Of a stretch of 33,701 nucleotides of DNA, positions 16,395-24,155 are shown in pieces. The first letter of the stretch is position 1, and every line of letters begins with the position of its first letter. The translations under genes and the position numbers were made by a program. Under the pieces are notes generated by a model. It saw only the letters and a program-made list of their open reading frames with translations. It made no database searches and had not been told where the DNA came from. The DNA comes from an uncultured Romboutsia sp. (lineage in GTDB: Bacteria > Bacillota > Clostridia > Peptostreptococcales > Peptostreptococcaceae): NCBI GenBank assembly GCA_904418825.1, contig CAJFPU010000010.1, positions 1-33,701 of the forward strand, given 5' to 3'.

Positions 16395-18456
16395 TTAACT
16401 CATCCTTAATAATATAATATGATTTTTTCAATCTTTGATGATAATTAGGTTTAATCCACGAATTTAATTTAAACTTAGTGCTATCTAACTTTTCTTTGAT
16501 TTCTTCATTTTCTTTTATTGTAACACCTACATTGATTTCATTAATAATCATAGGTTTTGCTGAAAAATACTTGTATATATCATCCATTATTTGTTTTGTA
16601 GATGGATCCATAAAATTTAATAACGACCAAGGAACTCTAATTTCTATATAATCATTACCTACATAAAAATCTGATGCTGAATTATAATTTTCATTTAATG
16701 GATTTGAATTTCCATGTACTAACTTACCAGTTTCAATTTTTTTACTTTCTACTATTTTTTTTAAATCTTCTACATACATTCTTGGTGAAGTTTCAATATA
16801 AATAGGTGAAAATTCATCCATATCTGACTGTACAGAAATTAAATCAGGTCTCTTTTGATATTCTTTTTTATTCTGATTTAAACTAAAATAATTATAATAT
16901 TCATGTACAAGTACTTTAGCATTTTCTCTATCTTTTATCTCTATAATAAAATCAACAGGCTTATCAAAATTTAAATTTAATTGAGAACTTTTTGTTGAAC
17001 CAGAATTTGGAGTTATATCTAAGTATACGTATATATCTTGTTTATCTAAATTTATAGTATTTTCTGATTTTAACATAAAATATAAATACTTTTCATCACT
17101 CCTCATAGATAAACTTATATCCTCATTTTTATTAATAATATTTTTATTTTTCCATTCATCTATTTTTTCATCTGGATATAACTTACTATCTGCTTGACTT
17201 GGATCAAAAGCAATTAGTCCAAAGTTTTGACTATAATCTTGTGCATCACTCCAATATGGTGCTCTGTCAAGTATTTTCAATTCTTTAGTATTCCATGATG
17301 TTCTTTGCCAACTATCTTGCAGTTCAAATATAAAACTTCCAGCTATATTTGCATCATTTATAGTTCTATATGTATCAACTAAAATTTCACCTTGCTCTTG
17401 TTCATTTATATATCCTTTATTAGTATCTGTATTAAAATCAGCACTATTTCTTGAAGATGGTACTCCATATTCACCAATTATTATAGGAATTTTATGTGTA
17501 TTTTTTAATTCATTAACATATTCTTCTATATTATCTTGATTTTCATTCATATTTGTATATGATGGATATAGGTTATATGAAGCAAATATACCTGTTTTTA
17601 ATTTTCCCTTTGAATTTATGTTATTGGGATTTATATAATCCTTAATAGAATTATCTTCATTTTGATTAGATGAATTTAATTCTTTATAATTATTTGATGA
17701 TCCTATAAATCCTACAAGTTTTTGCTCTTTATATTGTTTATATTCATATTCAACCAAATAATCAGCCATTTTGGCTATATAACTTTCAAATGATGATGCA
17801 TCATTATTTGTATAAAAATACTTACCATTATAACTGTCTTTGTTATTTATTAATTCAGTATGTATTAAATCATTCCTAGCAAACTCAATACCTAAAGTAT
17901 AACCAATTAAATAATCAGATATATCTGTGTTATAATATTCATTTTTTATATCTTCATTTAAATCAAATGAATTTCCATGAATTGAATCAATAATTAATTT
18001 AATATGTTTCTTAAACTTTTCTTCTATCTCTTCACTTTGAATGTCTTTACCATTTTTTAAATCAACTTCATCAAAGTATATCCCTTGTATAACATAAATA
18101 GGATCTTTTTTGTCTTCATTAAATTTATATAATGCGTTATAAAAATTATTGTCCATTATATCTGGCACCTTTATACAATTAGCGCCCATATTATCTATTA
18201 TAGTTATCCAGTTTAAATATTCTTCCTCTGTTATTACTTTATCATTAGAAAAATTGCCAGGCTTAATAGAATTTAAATTAACTCCAACAATATTAAACTT
18301 TTGCCATTTGTTATCTTTAGATATATAAATACTCTCTTTATCAGTCTTAACAAAATAAGTATTATTTTGTGGTGTTATTTTATTTGTGACAATATCTCCT
18401 AAAAATCCTACTGCAAAAATAAATACTAGGGTAGCTGCTACTAAAAACTTTTTCAC
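16378..18456 (-). CDS. Secreted glycosidase-like protein (TIM-barrel plus beta domain)
   Basis: A 692-residue protein with an N-terminal signal or anchor (about 4-20). Residues about 50-410 read as a clan A-type TIM barrel: FNIVGVNLNSIKPG at the first strand, DYLIGYTLGIEFARND with Glu191, and IPIIIGEYGVPSS with Glu329, followed by SFIFELQDSW. Glu191 and Glu329 are placed as acid/base and nucleophile in GH2/GH5-like enzymes; this assignment is an inference. The C-terminal part (about 425-690) is beta-rich, possibly a DOMON-like or carbohydrate-binding fold (YLYFMLKSEN, IYVYLDITPNSG, DYIEIRVPWSLLNF). Located in a polysaccharide synthase operon, it probably trims or releases the polymer outside the membrane. 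It lies 12 bases after the CotH gene and overlaps the HEAT gene. Confidence 0.72.
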   Translation of the reverse strand: MKKFLVAATLVFIFAVGFLGDIVTNKITPQNNTYFVKTDKESIYISKDNKWQKFNIVGVNLNSIKPGNFSNDKVITEEEYLNWITIIDNMGANCIKVPDIMDNNFYNALYKFNEDKKDPIYVIQGIYFDEVDLKNGKDIQSEEIEEKFKKHIKLIIDSIHGNSFDLNEDIKNEYYNTDISDYLIGYTLGIEFARNDLIHTELINNKDSYNGKYFYTNNDASSFESYIAKMADYLVEYEYKQYKEQKLVGFIGSSNNYKELNSSNQNEDNSIKDYINPNNINSKGKLKTGIFASYNLYPSYTNMNENQDNIEEYVNELKNTHKIPIIIGEYGVPSSRNSADFNTDTNKGYINEQEQGEILVDTYRTINDANIAGSFIFELQDSWQRTSWNTKELKILDRAPYWSDAQDYSQNFGLIAFDPSQADSKLYPDEKIDEWKNKNIINKNEDISLSMRSDEKYLYFMLKSENTINLDKQDIYVYLDITPNSGSTKSSQLNLNFDKPVDFIIEIKDRENAKVLVHEYYNYFSLNQNKKEYQKRPDLISVQSDMDEFSPIYIETSPRMYVEDLKKIVESKKIETGKLVHGNSNPLNENYNSASDFYVGNDYIEIRVPWSLLNFMDPSTKQIMDDIYKYFSAKPMIINEINVGVTIKENEEIKEKLDSTKFKLNSWIKPNYHQRLKKSYYIIKDELNARSN

Positions 18457-18468
18457 TTTATACCCTCC

Positions 18469-19974
18469 TTATTTATTAGCCCATTTTTTTAAGCTATCAA
18501 TATTTAAATCCATCCACTTACCTCTATTTACTATAAAGTTTTTTATAAATTTTATTTCTTCTTCATATGAAGTAGCCATTTTATCAGTATTTTTTAATAA
18601 ATGATCATTTTCTTCTAATAAATTTATACATGAATCTAAATCAGAAAAATTATCTATCTTTGCTCCTAAATCTTGAAATACACTTGCTTGATTACAAATA
18701 TAAATTGGCCATCTTTCAAAATTACGTTTTATTGAGTCTCCTAATAATTCTACTGTTTCATCAATAAAGTTAAGTAAATATTCATCACTTAAATATGTTT
18801 GTCTAAGTTCTTTATATCTTTCAACTACTTTATTTACAAAATTACTATCCATCATCAATCTATCAAACCAAGATTTATCAATCATAGTAAATCCTCTATA
18901 TTCATAAATATCTCCATATCCATTTTGAGAATTTCCCAAAGATTCATTAAAGTCCCATACAGGACCTGCTTTTATTTTTTCTTCATAATCTTTATATATA
19001 TATGTACTTAATGTTCCTGCATCTGTATTTTTAAAAAATTCATTTATAATATAGTAATCTACAAAAGTATCTACATCTATATATTTAGTATAGCCTTCAA
19101 TTGGATGGTTAAATTTATCAGAATAAAGTATTCTTTCAAATTTATTAATCTCGTCCATAATATAGTCATATTTTGCTGGTGTTAAATCTTTTTTAGGGTA
19201 AACTATATTTAGACCATAATAATATTGGTCTGTTTCTTTACCATAACTAGTAATTGAATAATCTTGTTCTTTTTGCCTATCTTTTGCAAGTATAAAACTA
19301 GTTTCATTTTTATTTTCTAACGTTTTAGTAATATCAACTCTTTCTTCATCTCTCTTAATTTTTTCAACTAAAATATATATACCTCTATAATTATCTTCAT
19401 TTAGTTCTTTTTCATTATCTTCTACCATAATGACTTCACAAAATTTTACTCTTGGAGCATATTCCATAATTTTGCTTGCTGTATTTAAAGCAATATAATT
19501 TCTCATAAGAGATTTATCTAAAAAAGGTCCATTTAATACCCATTCAGATTCCTTCGGCATTCCAAGTAAACTAATATTTTTTTCTTTACCTTTTTCATTA
19601 ATTAATTCAATGCTGAATTGTTTTTTAGGATAATGACTAGAGCTATTTCCTCTTATTTTTATGTTTACTTTGCTTATAACTTCAGGTTTATCATTTAAGG
19701 TATTTATACTACTTTGATTATTATATAGTTGTAGATTAGCTGTAATTTCTTCTTCTCTTGATAATTGTTGTCCTGATGTATCTATTAATAATACCGGTAA
19801 ATTAAAACTTTTATTACTTAAATTATTTACATAAATTTGATCATCTTCTATATTTTTATTTTGTTGAACTTGTTTTTCAGCATTATCTTGTAAATTTTTT
19901 AAATAAGCACCTGTAATCAAAGCTAATATAATAAAAGTTATAGCTAAAAACACTTTTAATATATCTTTTTTCAT
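18469..19974 (-). CDS. CotH-family protein kinase-like membrane protein
   Basis: A 501-residue protein with one N-terminal membrane span (about 7-25), so the rest is probably outside. CotH family blocks are clear: KIRGNSSSHYPKKQFSIEL at 106-124, WVLNGPFLDKSLMRNYIA at 145-162, GIYILVEKIKRDEERVDI at 198-215, FVDYYIINEFFKNTDAGT at 304-321 and GPVWDFN at 337-343, where Asp341 fits the metal-binding position. CotH of Bacillus phosphorylates spore coat proteins; other members are atypical kinases attached to surface systems. Here the gene is not in a spore coat context but between DUF4956 and glycosidase-like genes, so a surface protein or glycan of this locus may be the target. That target is an inference. 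Confidence 0.87.
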   Translation of the reverse strand: MKKDILKVFLAITFIILALITGAYLKNLQDNAEKQVQQNKNIEDDQIYVNNLSNKSFNLPVLLIDTSGQQLSREEEITANLQLYNNQSSINTLNDKPEVISKVNIKIRGNSSSHYPKKQFSIELINEKGKEKNISLLGMPKESEWVLNGPFLDKSLMRNYIALNTASKIMEYAPRVKFCEVIMVEDNEKELNEDNYRGIYILVEKIKRDEERVDITKTLENKNETSFILAKDRQKEQDYSITSYGKETDQYYYGLNIVYPKKDLTPAKYDYIMDEINKFERILYSDKFNHPIEGYTKYIDVDTFVDYYIINEFFKNTDAGTLSTYIYKDYEEKIKAGPVWDFNESLGNSQNGYGDIYEYRGFTMIDKSWFDRLMMDSNFVNKVVERYKELRQTYLSDEYLLNFIDETVELLGDSIKRNFERWPIYICNQASVFQDLGAKIDNFSDLDSCINLLEENDHLLKNTDKMATSYEEEIKFIKNFIVNRGKWMDLNIDSLKKWANK

Positions 19975-19985
19975 AGTTTTTTCAC

Positions 19986-20654
19986 CTATCCTATTGTTTC
20001 TCCATTTTGAGCTACAATATTTACAGCATTTACCCCATCTATACTATATAAATTTGATATTATATTTTTATCTTCATTATTTTTTATTTTTATTTGATAT
20101 ATAATTTCCATACTATTTCCAATTGAGTTTTTTGCTCTTAATTTACTTCCCTTAAATGAATTAAATACACATCTCATTATTTCTTCTTCTTTATCTCTAT
20201 TTCCTCTTATTATTAATATATATCTATCTTCTTTTCCAATTCCACTAAAACTAAATATAGATAATACTCCTAATAAGAATACCGATCCTATTGATGATAC
20301 TAGATAATTTCCTGTACCAACACTTAATCCTACAGCTATACTCCAAAATATATAAGCTGTATCTCTTGGGTCTTTAATTGCTGTTCTAAAACGTACTATA
20401 GATAATGCACCTACCATACCTAAAGATAATGCTATATCACTACCTATAACAAACATAACCATAGTTGTTACAAGAGTCAACATAACTAATGAAATATTAA
20501 ATTTTCTATTATACATAACTCCACTAAAAGTTATTTTATAAGTTAAAAATATAACCATAGATAATATTAAGGAAATTACCATTACTTCTAATATATTAAA
20601 TACAGTTACATTTTCACTTGAAGTTGCTAAATACTTATATAATGTTTCTTTCAT
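19986..20654 (-). CDS. DUF4956 membrane protein
   Basis: A 222-residue protein with about four membrane spans in the first 150 residues and a soluble C-terminal domain (about 150-222, DRYILIIRGNRDKEEEI onward, possibly ferredoxin-like). The hallmark of DUF4956 is present between spans: GALSIVRFRTAIKDPRDTAY at about 82-101. The function is not established. It is regularly seen next to VTC-domain proteins and that is so here: 11 bases separate it from the VTC gene upstream and 11 from the CotH gene downstream. An inferred role is the membrane partner of the VTC protein. Start chosen with an AGGAG site. Confidence 0.88.
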   Translation of the reverse strand: MKETLYKYLATSSENVTVFNILEVMVISLILSMVIFLTYKITFSGVMYNRKFNISLVMLTLVTTMVMFVIGSDIALSLGMVGALSIVRFRTAIKDPRDTAYIFWSIAVGLSVGTGNYLVSSIGSVFLLGVLSIFSFSGIGKEDRYILIIRGNRDKEEEIMRCVFNSFKGSKLRAKNSIGNSMEIIYQIKIKNNEDKNIISNLYSIDGVNAVNIVAQNGETIG

Positions 20655-20665
20655 ATATATCTCCT

Positions 20666-21358
20666 TTATAATATATAATTTTCATAAAATTTTCTTCCAT
20701 TACAATACTTGCTTAACGAAGTATTAATTGTTTCTAAATCTTTTAATGCCTCTGATATCCAACAAAATAAATCACCATCAAACTTAACCTCTAATACTGC
20801 ATTATAATAGTCAAATACTGGAGTCATCATTATATCATCATTAAATATATCAAATTCAAATTCATTTGATCTAATATCACTATCTAAGGTAACTCGTATA
20901 TTGTTTTCATTATGAACATATGCTCTTCTATTATAATCAATAACAACAACAGGTTGATATTGACCCATAGTCATAATGTTATATGCAGACTCACAAGTTT
21001 TATTATTATACTTCAACAATACACTGTAATCTTTATTTATTAATTTTATTGCATCTTCTCTGCTTATTGTTGCTGTTTCTTTAATTTGATTAATATTAAT
21101 TTTTCTTTTTATTTCAAGTTTAACACTTTGTGTTTTTGTATCATATATTCTAAGTCTAATTTTTTTACGAACTTCTTCACCTCCAGCTTTTGCATAATAA
21201 TCATCATCATTAATGCTATCAAAATACAAACTTCTAATAGTATATCCATTTTCTCTATTATTAGGGTCTGGAGTAAGTACTGATTTAAACATTTCATTTA
21301 CCTTATAATAATCAACTTCTCCTATTGGATATTTTAATTCTCTTCTTTTTACTAACAT
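20666..21358 (-). CDS. VTC-domain (polyphosphate polymerase-like) protein
   Basis: A 230-residue soluble protein of the triphosphate tunnel metalloenzyme type. The charged strands that line the tunnel are visible: KRRELKYPI at 4-12, YTIRSLYFDS at about 39-48, RKKIRLRIYD at about 64-73, SVKLEIKRK at about 78-86, VTLDSDIR at about 156-163 and AVLEVKFDG at about 187-195. In yeast Vtc4 this fold makes polyphosphate from ATP. In bacteria stand-alone VTC proteins occur in envelope and CotH-linked operons and their product is mostly untested. It is the first gene of the six-gene operon. All residues needed to bind a polyphosphate-like chain appear conserved, so it is probably active. Confidence 0.87.
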   Translation of the reverse strand: MLVKRRELKYPIGEVDYYKVNEMFKSVLTPDPNNRENGYTIRSLYFDSINDDDYYAKAGGEEVRKKIRLRIYDTKTQSVKLEIKRKININQIKETATISREDAIKLINKDYSVLLKYNNKTCESAYNIMTMGQYQPVVVIDYNRRAYVHNENNIRVTLDSDIRSNEFEFDIFNDDIMMTPVFDYYNAVLEVKFDGDLFCWISEALKDLETINTSLSKYCNGRKFYENYIL

Positions 21359-21449
21359 TTTTTCACCTTTTAATCTACTTATATTTCACATTATTTTAAC
21401 TTTTTACAATTTGTTACTTAAATAAATACACCTCCTTACTCAACGAGAC

Positions 21450-21455
21450 ATTATA
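21450..21455 (-). promoter_or_regulatory. Possible -10 box of the polysaccharide operon
   Basis: A perfect TATAAT on the minus strand, about 95 bases before the VTC gene ATG. No acceptable -35 is found at the right distance, so the promoter is tentative. The leader also holds an AAGGAGGTG motif with no start codon behind it. Confidence 0.35.
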
Positions 21456-21481
21456 CTACCTATTTTATTATTCTTTTGTAG

Positions 21482-21522
21482 AAACCTGTCGAAAAAAAAT
21501 TTTTTTCTTTCGACAGGTTTTT
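21482..21522 (+). terminator. Strong hairpin upstream of the polysaccharide operon
   Basis: AAACCTGTCGAAA (21482-21494) pairs perfectly with TTTCGACAGGTTT (21508-21520), followed by T on the plus strand. The only transcription it could stop on the plus strand is read-through or antisense from the six-gene operon; it also insulates the operon from the IS remnant. Confidence 0.65.
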
Positions 21523-21537
21523 ACAGAATAGAATAAG

Positions 21538-22271
21538 TTATAGTAACCGAACTTAATGATAAAGGTATAAAAATTATTAAATAAGTTAATAAATATAATA
21601 TGGGTTATGATATAAAATTTAAACAAAAAGCAATAGAATACCAAAGAGAAAGGTCATACTTACAAAGAAACTTATAAAGTATCTAAAATATCTGAAACAA
21701 CACTAACTAGATGATATATAAAAGAACATCTAGATGCATATTTAGTTGAGATTGCAGAAGAGTTTAATTGTAGTGAGTGTGTAATAAGAAAAGCATTAAA
21801 GAAATTAAATATAAAATGAAAAAAGACAATTTCATAAAAAGAACAATGTAAGAAAAAAGTAAATAAACATTTAAATTAGATAAAAAAATTTATAATAAAA
21901 TACCAGGTAAAAAACACAAATATAATAGTAGGACAATGTGGAGATAAAATCATCTCTCCTTTAGTATACGATAAAATAATGGATAGTAAGTTTTTTGAAA
22001 AATGGTTTAAAAAAATATTTTTAAATGAAGTAGAAGAAAATAAAGCTATTGTAATGGATAATGCAAAATTTCATTGTAAGAGTATATTATACTAATTATG
22101 TAAAAATACTAATAAAAATCTAAAACTAATATTTTTACCACCATATTCTCCAAATTTAAATTAAATAGAAAAGTATTGGGCAACATTAAAGGAAAATTTT
22201 AAAAAATAACTAGAAGTAACAAGAGCCCTGAATAATTTATTTACGAAGTTTTTTAAGTTCAACTATTATAA
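21538..22271 (+). mobile_element. Degenerate IS630-type insertion sequence remnant
   Basis: Possible terminal inverted repeats: TTATAGTAACCGAAC at 21538-21552 and, inverted, TTATAATAGTTGAAC from 22271 to 22257, matching at 11 of 15 positions. Between them lies a decayed IS630-family transposase gene. No intact target duplication is claimed; IS630 elements normally duplicate only TA. Confidence 0.6.
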
Positions 22272-22275
22272 ATAG
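21600..22275 (+). pseudogene. IS630-family transposase, inactivated by stops, frameshift and deletion
   Basis: Translated pieces in shifting frames give a recognisable IS630/Tc1-type transposase. It begins MGYDIKFKQKAIEYQRE, then shifts frame near 21645 to continue as GHTYKETYKVSKISETTLTR. A TGA replaces an expected Trp codon, and further stops follow after EFNCSECVIRKALKKLNIK. The catalytic core keeps IVMDNAKFH and LPPYSPNLN-stop-IEKYWATLKENF, i.e. the second Asp and the final Glu. The first catalytic Asp block expected between the helix-turn-helix part and IIVGQCGDK is missing, which indicates a deletion. The gene is about two thirds of family length and certainly dead. Confidence 0.9.
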
Positions 22276-22300
22276 TCCTATATTTTTATTGATAAAATAA

Positions 22301-22362
22301 ATAAAGTTCCTCATATTATCATAGATATACTCTATGTATAAAAATGTAGGAACTTTTATTAA
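22301..22362 (-). terminator. Terminator of the secreted TIM-barrel gene, with nested hairpin
   Basis: AAAGTTCCT (22303-22311) pairs with AGGAACTTT (22348-22356), and inside the long loop CATAGA-TATAC-TCTATG (22320-22336) forms a second hairpin. A T-rich tract follows on the minus strand. It sits about 25 bases after the stop of the gene at 22382. Confidence 0.65.
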
Positions 22363-22381
22363 AATATATATTTTTTCTACT

Positions 22382-23713
22382 CTATTTATTTATAAAATCT
22401 TTTACACTATTGAAATCATGTAATGAAAATTCTATTTTATCATATTTATATTCATTATACATATCTCTCCAATCTTGTATTAATCTATCAATGCCAACAT
22501 AATAATACGTTGTATTTTCATCTACTCCATAATTTGCATCAGTTTTTTTAGTTTCAGCAGCTGAAGAAATCTTTTTATTATATTTATTTGCAATCTCAAT
22601 TTCTTCTTTTATAAATTTCACTGGATCTTTTATATTGTAATTCATTACAATAGTTTTATCAGAATTTGCTATTATTACTTCAGAATTAATCGGCTCTAAC
22701 CAAAATGGAATAACCATTATCATTTCAACATCTACAGCTTTTGCGTATTCATATGCTTTTTTTATTGTATTTGCATATTCAAGTTGCGACCATTTACCAT
22801 CACCTAGTGTCCACGGTTCAACATCAAATACTACGCCTTTTACTTTACTTTCAACACCTACAGTATCATTGTAATTTTTTACTTCATTAATTCTTTCTAT
22901 AAGTTTTTGAGGATTATTATACCAAGAAGGATCACCTGTTAAATAATATACACTTACATTTTTATTAATTTTTAAATCTGTAACAAAATCTATTATTTCT
23001 GATGAATTCAATCTAAATAAATTTGCTTGATATATTTCATTTAATTGCAATTTATCTATCCAATAATAAGTATCTTCTCTCATAGATGTACTACATTGTG
23101 TATTTTCCCATGAAAATATACCTTTTTTTATATTAGAATCAATTGGTAGTTCAGATAAATTTTTATTATATAAGAATTCAATAGCTACGTTAGGATTTGA
23201 TTCTGTTATTGTTATAGTTTTAGTTTCATCTCCTTCTAAAGTATATCCTTGTATATCTTTAGCTGTATAAGTATATGTTTTTAATTCTATGTTTTCTAAA
23301 TATTCTCCTGGCAATAACTCTTCTTTAGTCGATGAATCTAGATATTTTATTGTTACAGATCCTGTTTTTATTATTTCTACCGATTCAACTTTTTCCAACT
23401 GTGACAATTTAATATATCCTATTTTATTGTTGTAATCTATTTTGGCCCATCCGTTAGTTATTTTGTAAACATTTATAATACTTCCTTTTTTTAACGTTCC
23501 TAATTCATAACTTTTTGCAATCGGTAATGCCATAACCTTAACTTTACCAGTTATAACTTTATATATATTAATTGAGCTATCTGAATTAGTGGTATAATTT
23601 TTAATTATATTATTAGATTGTGCATTAGCTTCTATTTTTAGTATTGTGTTAAATATACTGAAAATAATAATTATTATGATTAACCTAAAAACATTTATTT
23701 TAACTTTAAACAT
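22382..23713 (-). CDS. Secreted SH3/MucBP-like protein with a TIM-barrel-like C-terminal domain
   Basis: A 443-residue exported protein. A signal peptide or anchor covers about 8-31. A bacterial SH3 domain follows at about 50-108 (VKVMALPIAKSYELGTLKKG, then GWAKIDYNNKIGYIKLSQL). A MucBP-type beta domain is at about 118-184 (VTIKYLDSSTKEELLPGEYL, then GYTLEGDETKTITI). The rest (about 197-443) resembles a TIM barrel with strand motifs KGVVFDVEPW (Asp297, Glu299), VEMIMVIPFW, KTIVMNYN and KIEFSLHDF, as in glycosidase-like barrels of the GH18/GH25 sort. The catalytic assignment is tentative. SH3 and MucBP parts suggest wall or glycan binding. It lies beside the polysaccharide operon but is separated by the IS remnant and its own terminator. 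A GAGGG site precedes the ATG. Confidence 0.7.
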   Translation of the reverse strand: MFKVKINVFRLIIIIIIFSIFNTILKIEANAQSNNIIKNYTTNSDSSINIYKVITGKVKVMALPIAKSYELGTLKKGSIINVYKITNGWAKIDYNNKIGYIKLSQLEKVESVEIIKTGSVTIKYLDSSTKEELLPGEYLENIELKTYTYTAKDIQGYTLEGDETKTITITESNPNVAIEFLYNKNLSELPIDSNIKKGIFSWENTQCSTSMREDTYYWIDKLQLNEIYQANLFRLNSSEIIDFVTDLKINKNVSVYYLTGDPSWYNNPQKLIERINEVKNYNDTVGVESKVKGVVFDVEPWTLGDGKWSQLEYANTIKKAYEYAKAVDVEMIMVIPFWLEPINSEVIIANSDKTIVMNYNIKDPVKFIKEEIEIANKYNKKISSAAETKKTDANYGVDENTTYYYVGIDRLIQDWRDMYNEYKYDKIEFSLHDFNSVKDFINK

Positions 23714-23768
23714 TTGAAACCCTCTTTTTTATTTAATATAATTATAAAAATATCAATATTAAATCTTT

Positions 23769-24155
23769 TTACTTTATATCAATATTTTTTATAGCTTCCT
23801 TATCTTCTTTAAATCCAACAACACCTTCTACTATATTGTCTATAATCTTTGCTTTTGTATGACTTTTTAAAATCTTTATATTATAATGATTTGCTATATT
23901 TATAACATCATCTTTTTTTATAGTTTTTCTTTTTAATATTTTATAAGCCTCTTCTCTTGAAGATATTTTATCTAGTTCATAGCATATATTTAATATATTT
24001 TTATCTTCATTTTTTTGCTCATTATTTTTTATATCTTTTTCTTTTTTTATATATACTAATTTTCCTTCTTTATTTATAATACTTTCAATTTCTTCGTCCC
24101 TTAGTTTTGAAATAGTTTTAAAAACAATATCTATAATTTTTCTTGATTTTTCCAC
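23769..24155 (-). CDS. Small protein coupled to ParA, function unknown
   Basis: A 128-residue hydrophilic, Lys/Glu/Ile-rich protein with no recognised family. It starts with GTG at 24155; the G of this codon is the last base of the ParA stop (TAGTG), so translation is coupled. The N-terminal 25 residues look helical. The middle is charged and probably disordered (about 28-50). The C-terminal part (about 60-115, REEAYKILKRKTIKKDDVIN then IANHYNIKILKSHTKAKIIDNI) looks like helical pairs with a SAP-like or Rho-N-like pattern, which could bind DNA. It does not look like a ParB. A DNA- or cargo-adaptor role for the ParA ATPase is inferred from the gene order only. Confidence 0.6.
   Translation of the reverse strand: MEKSRKIIDIVFKTISKLRDEEIESIINKEGKLVYIKKEKDIKNNEQKNEDKNILNICYELDKISSREEAYKILKRKTIKKDDVINIANHYNIKILKSHTKAKIIDNIVEGVVGFKEDKEAIKNIDIK

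Noticed and set aside
21109-21297. Overlapping minus-strand open frame within the VTC gene
   Set aside because: It is the same strand in another frame, without a ribosome binding site, over conserved VTC strands.
21428-21436. Leader peptide behind the AAGGAGGTG motif upstream of the VTC gene
   Set aside because: No start codon with an open frame follows at a usable distance.
21359-21480. c-di-GMP riboswitch in the leader of the polysaccharide operon
   Set aside because: Neither class I nor class II consensus is visible; only a possible -10 box and an AAGGAGGTG motif are found.
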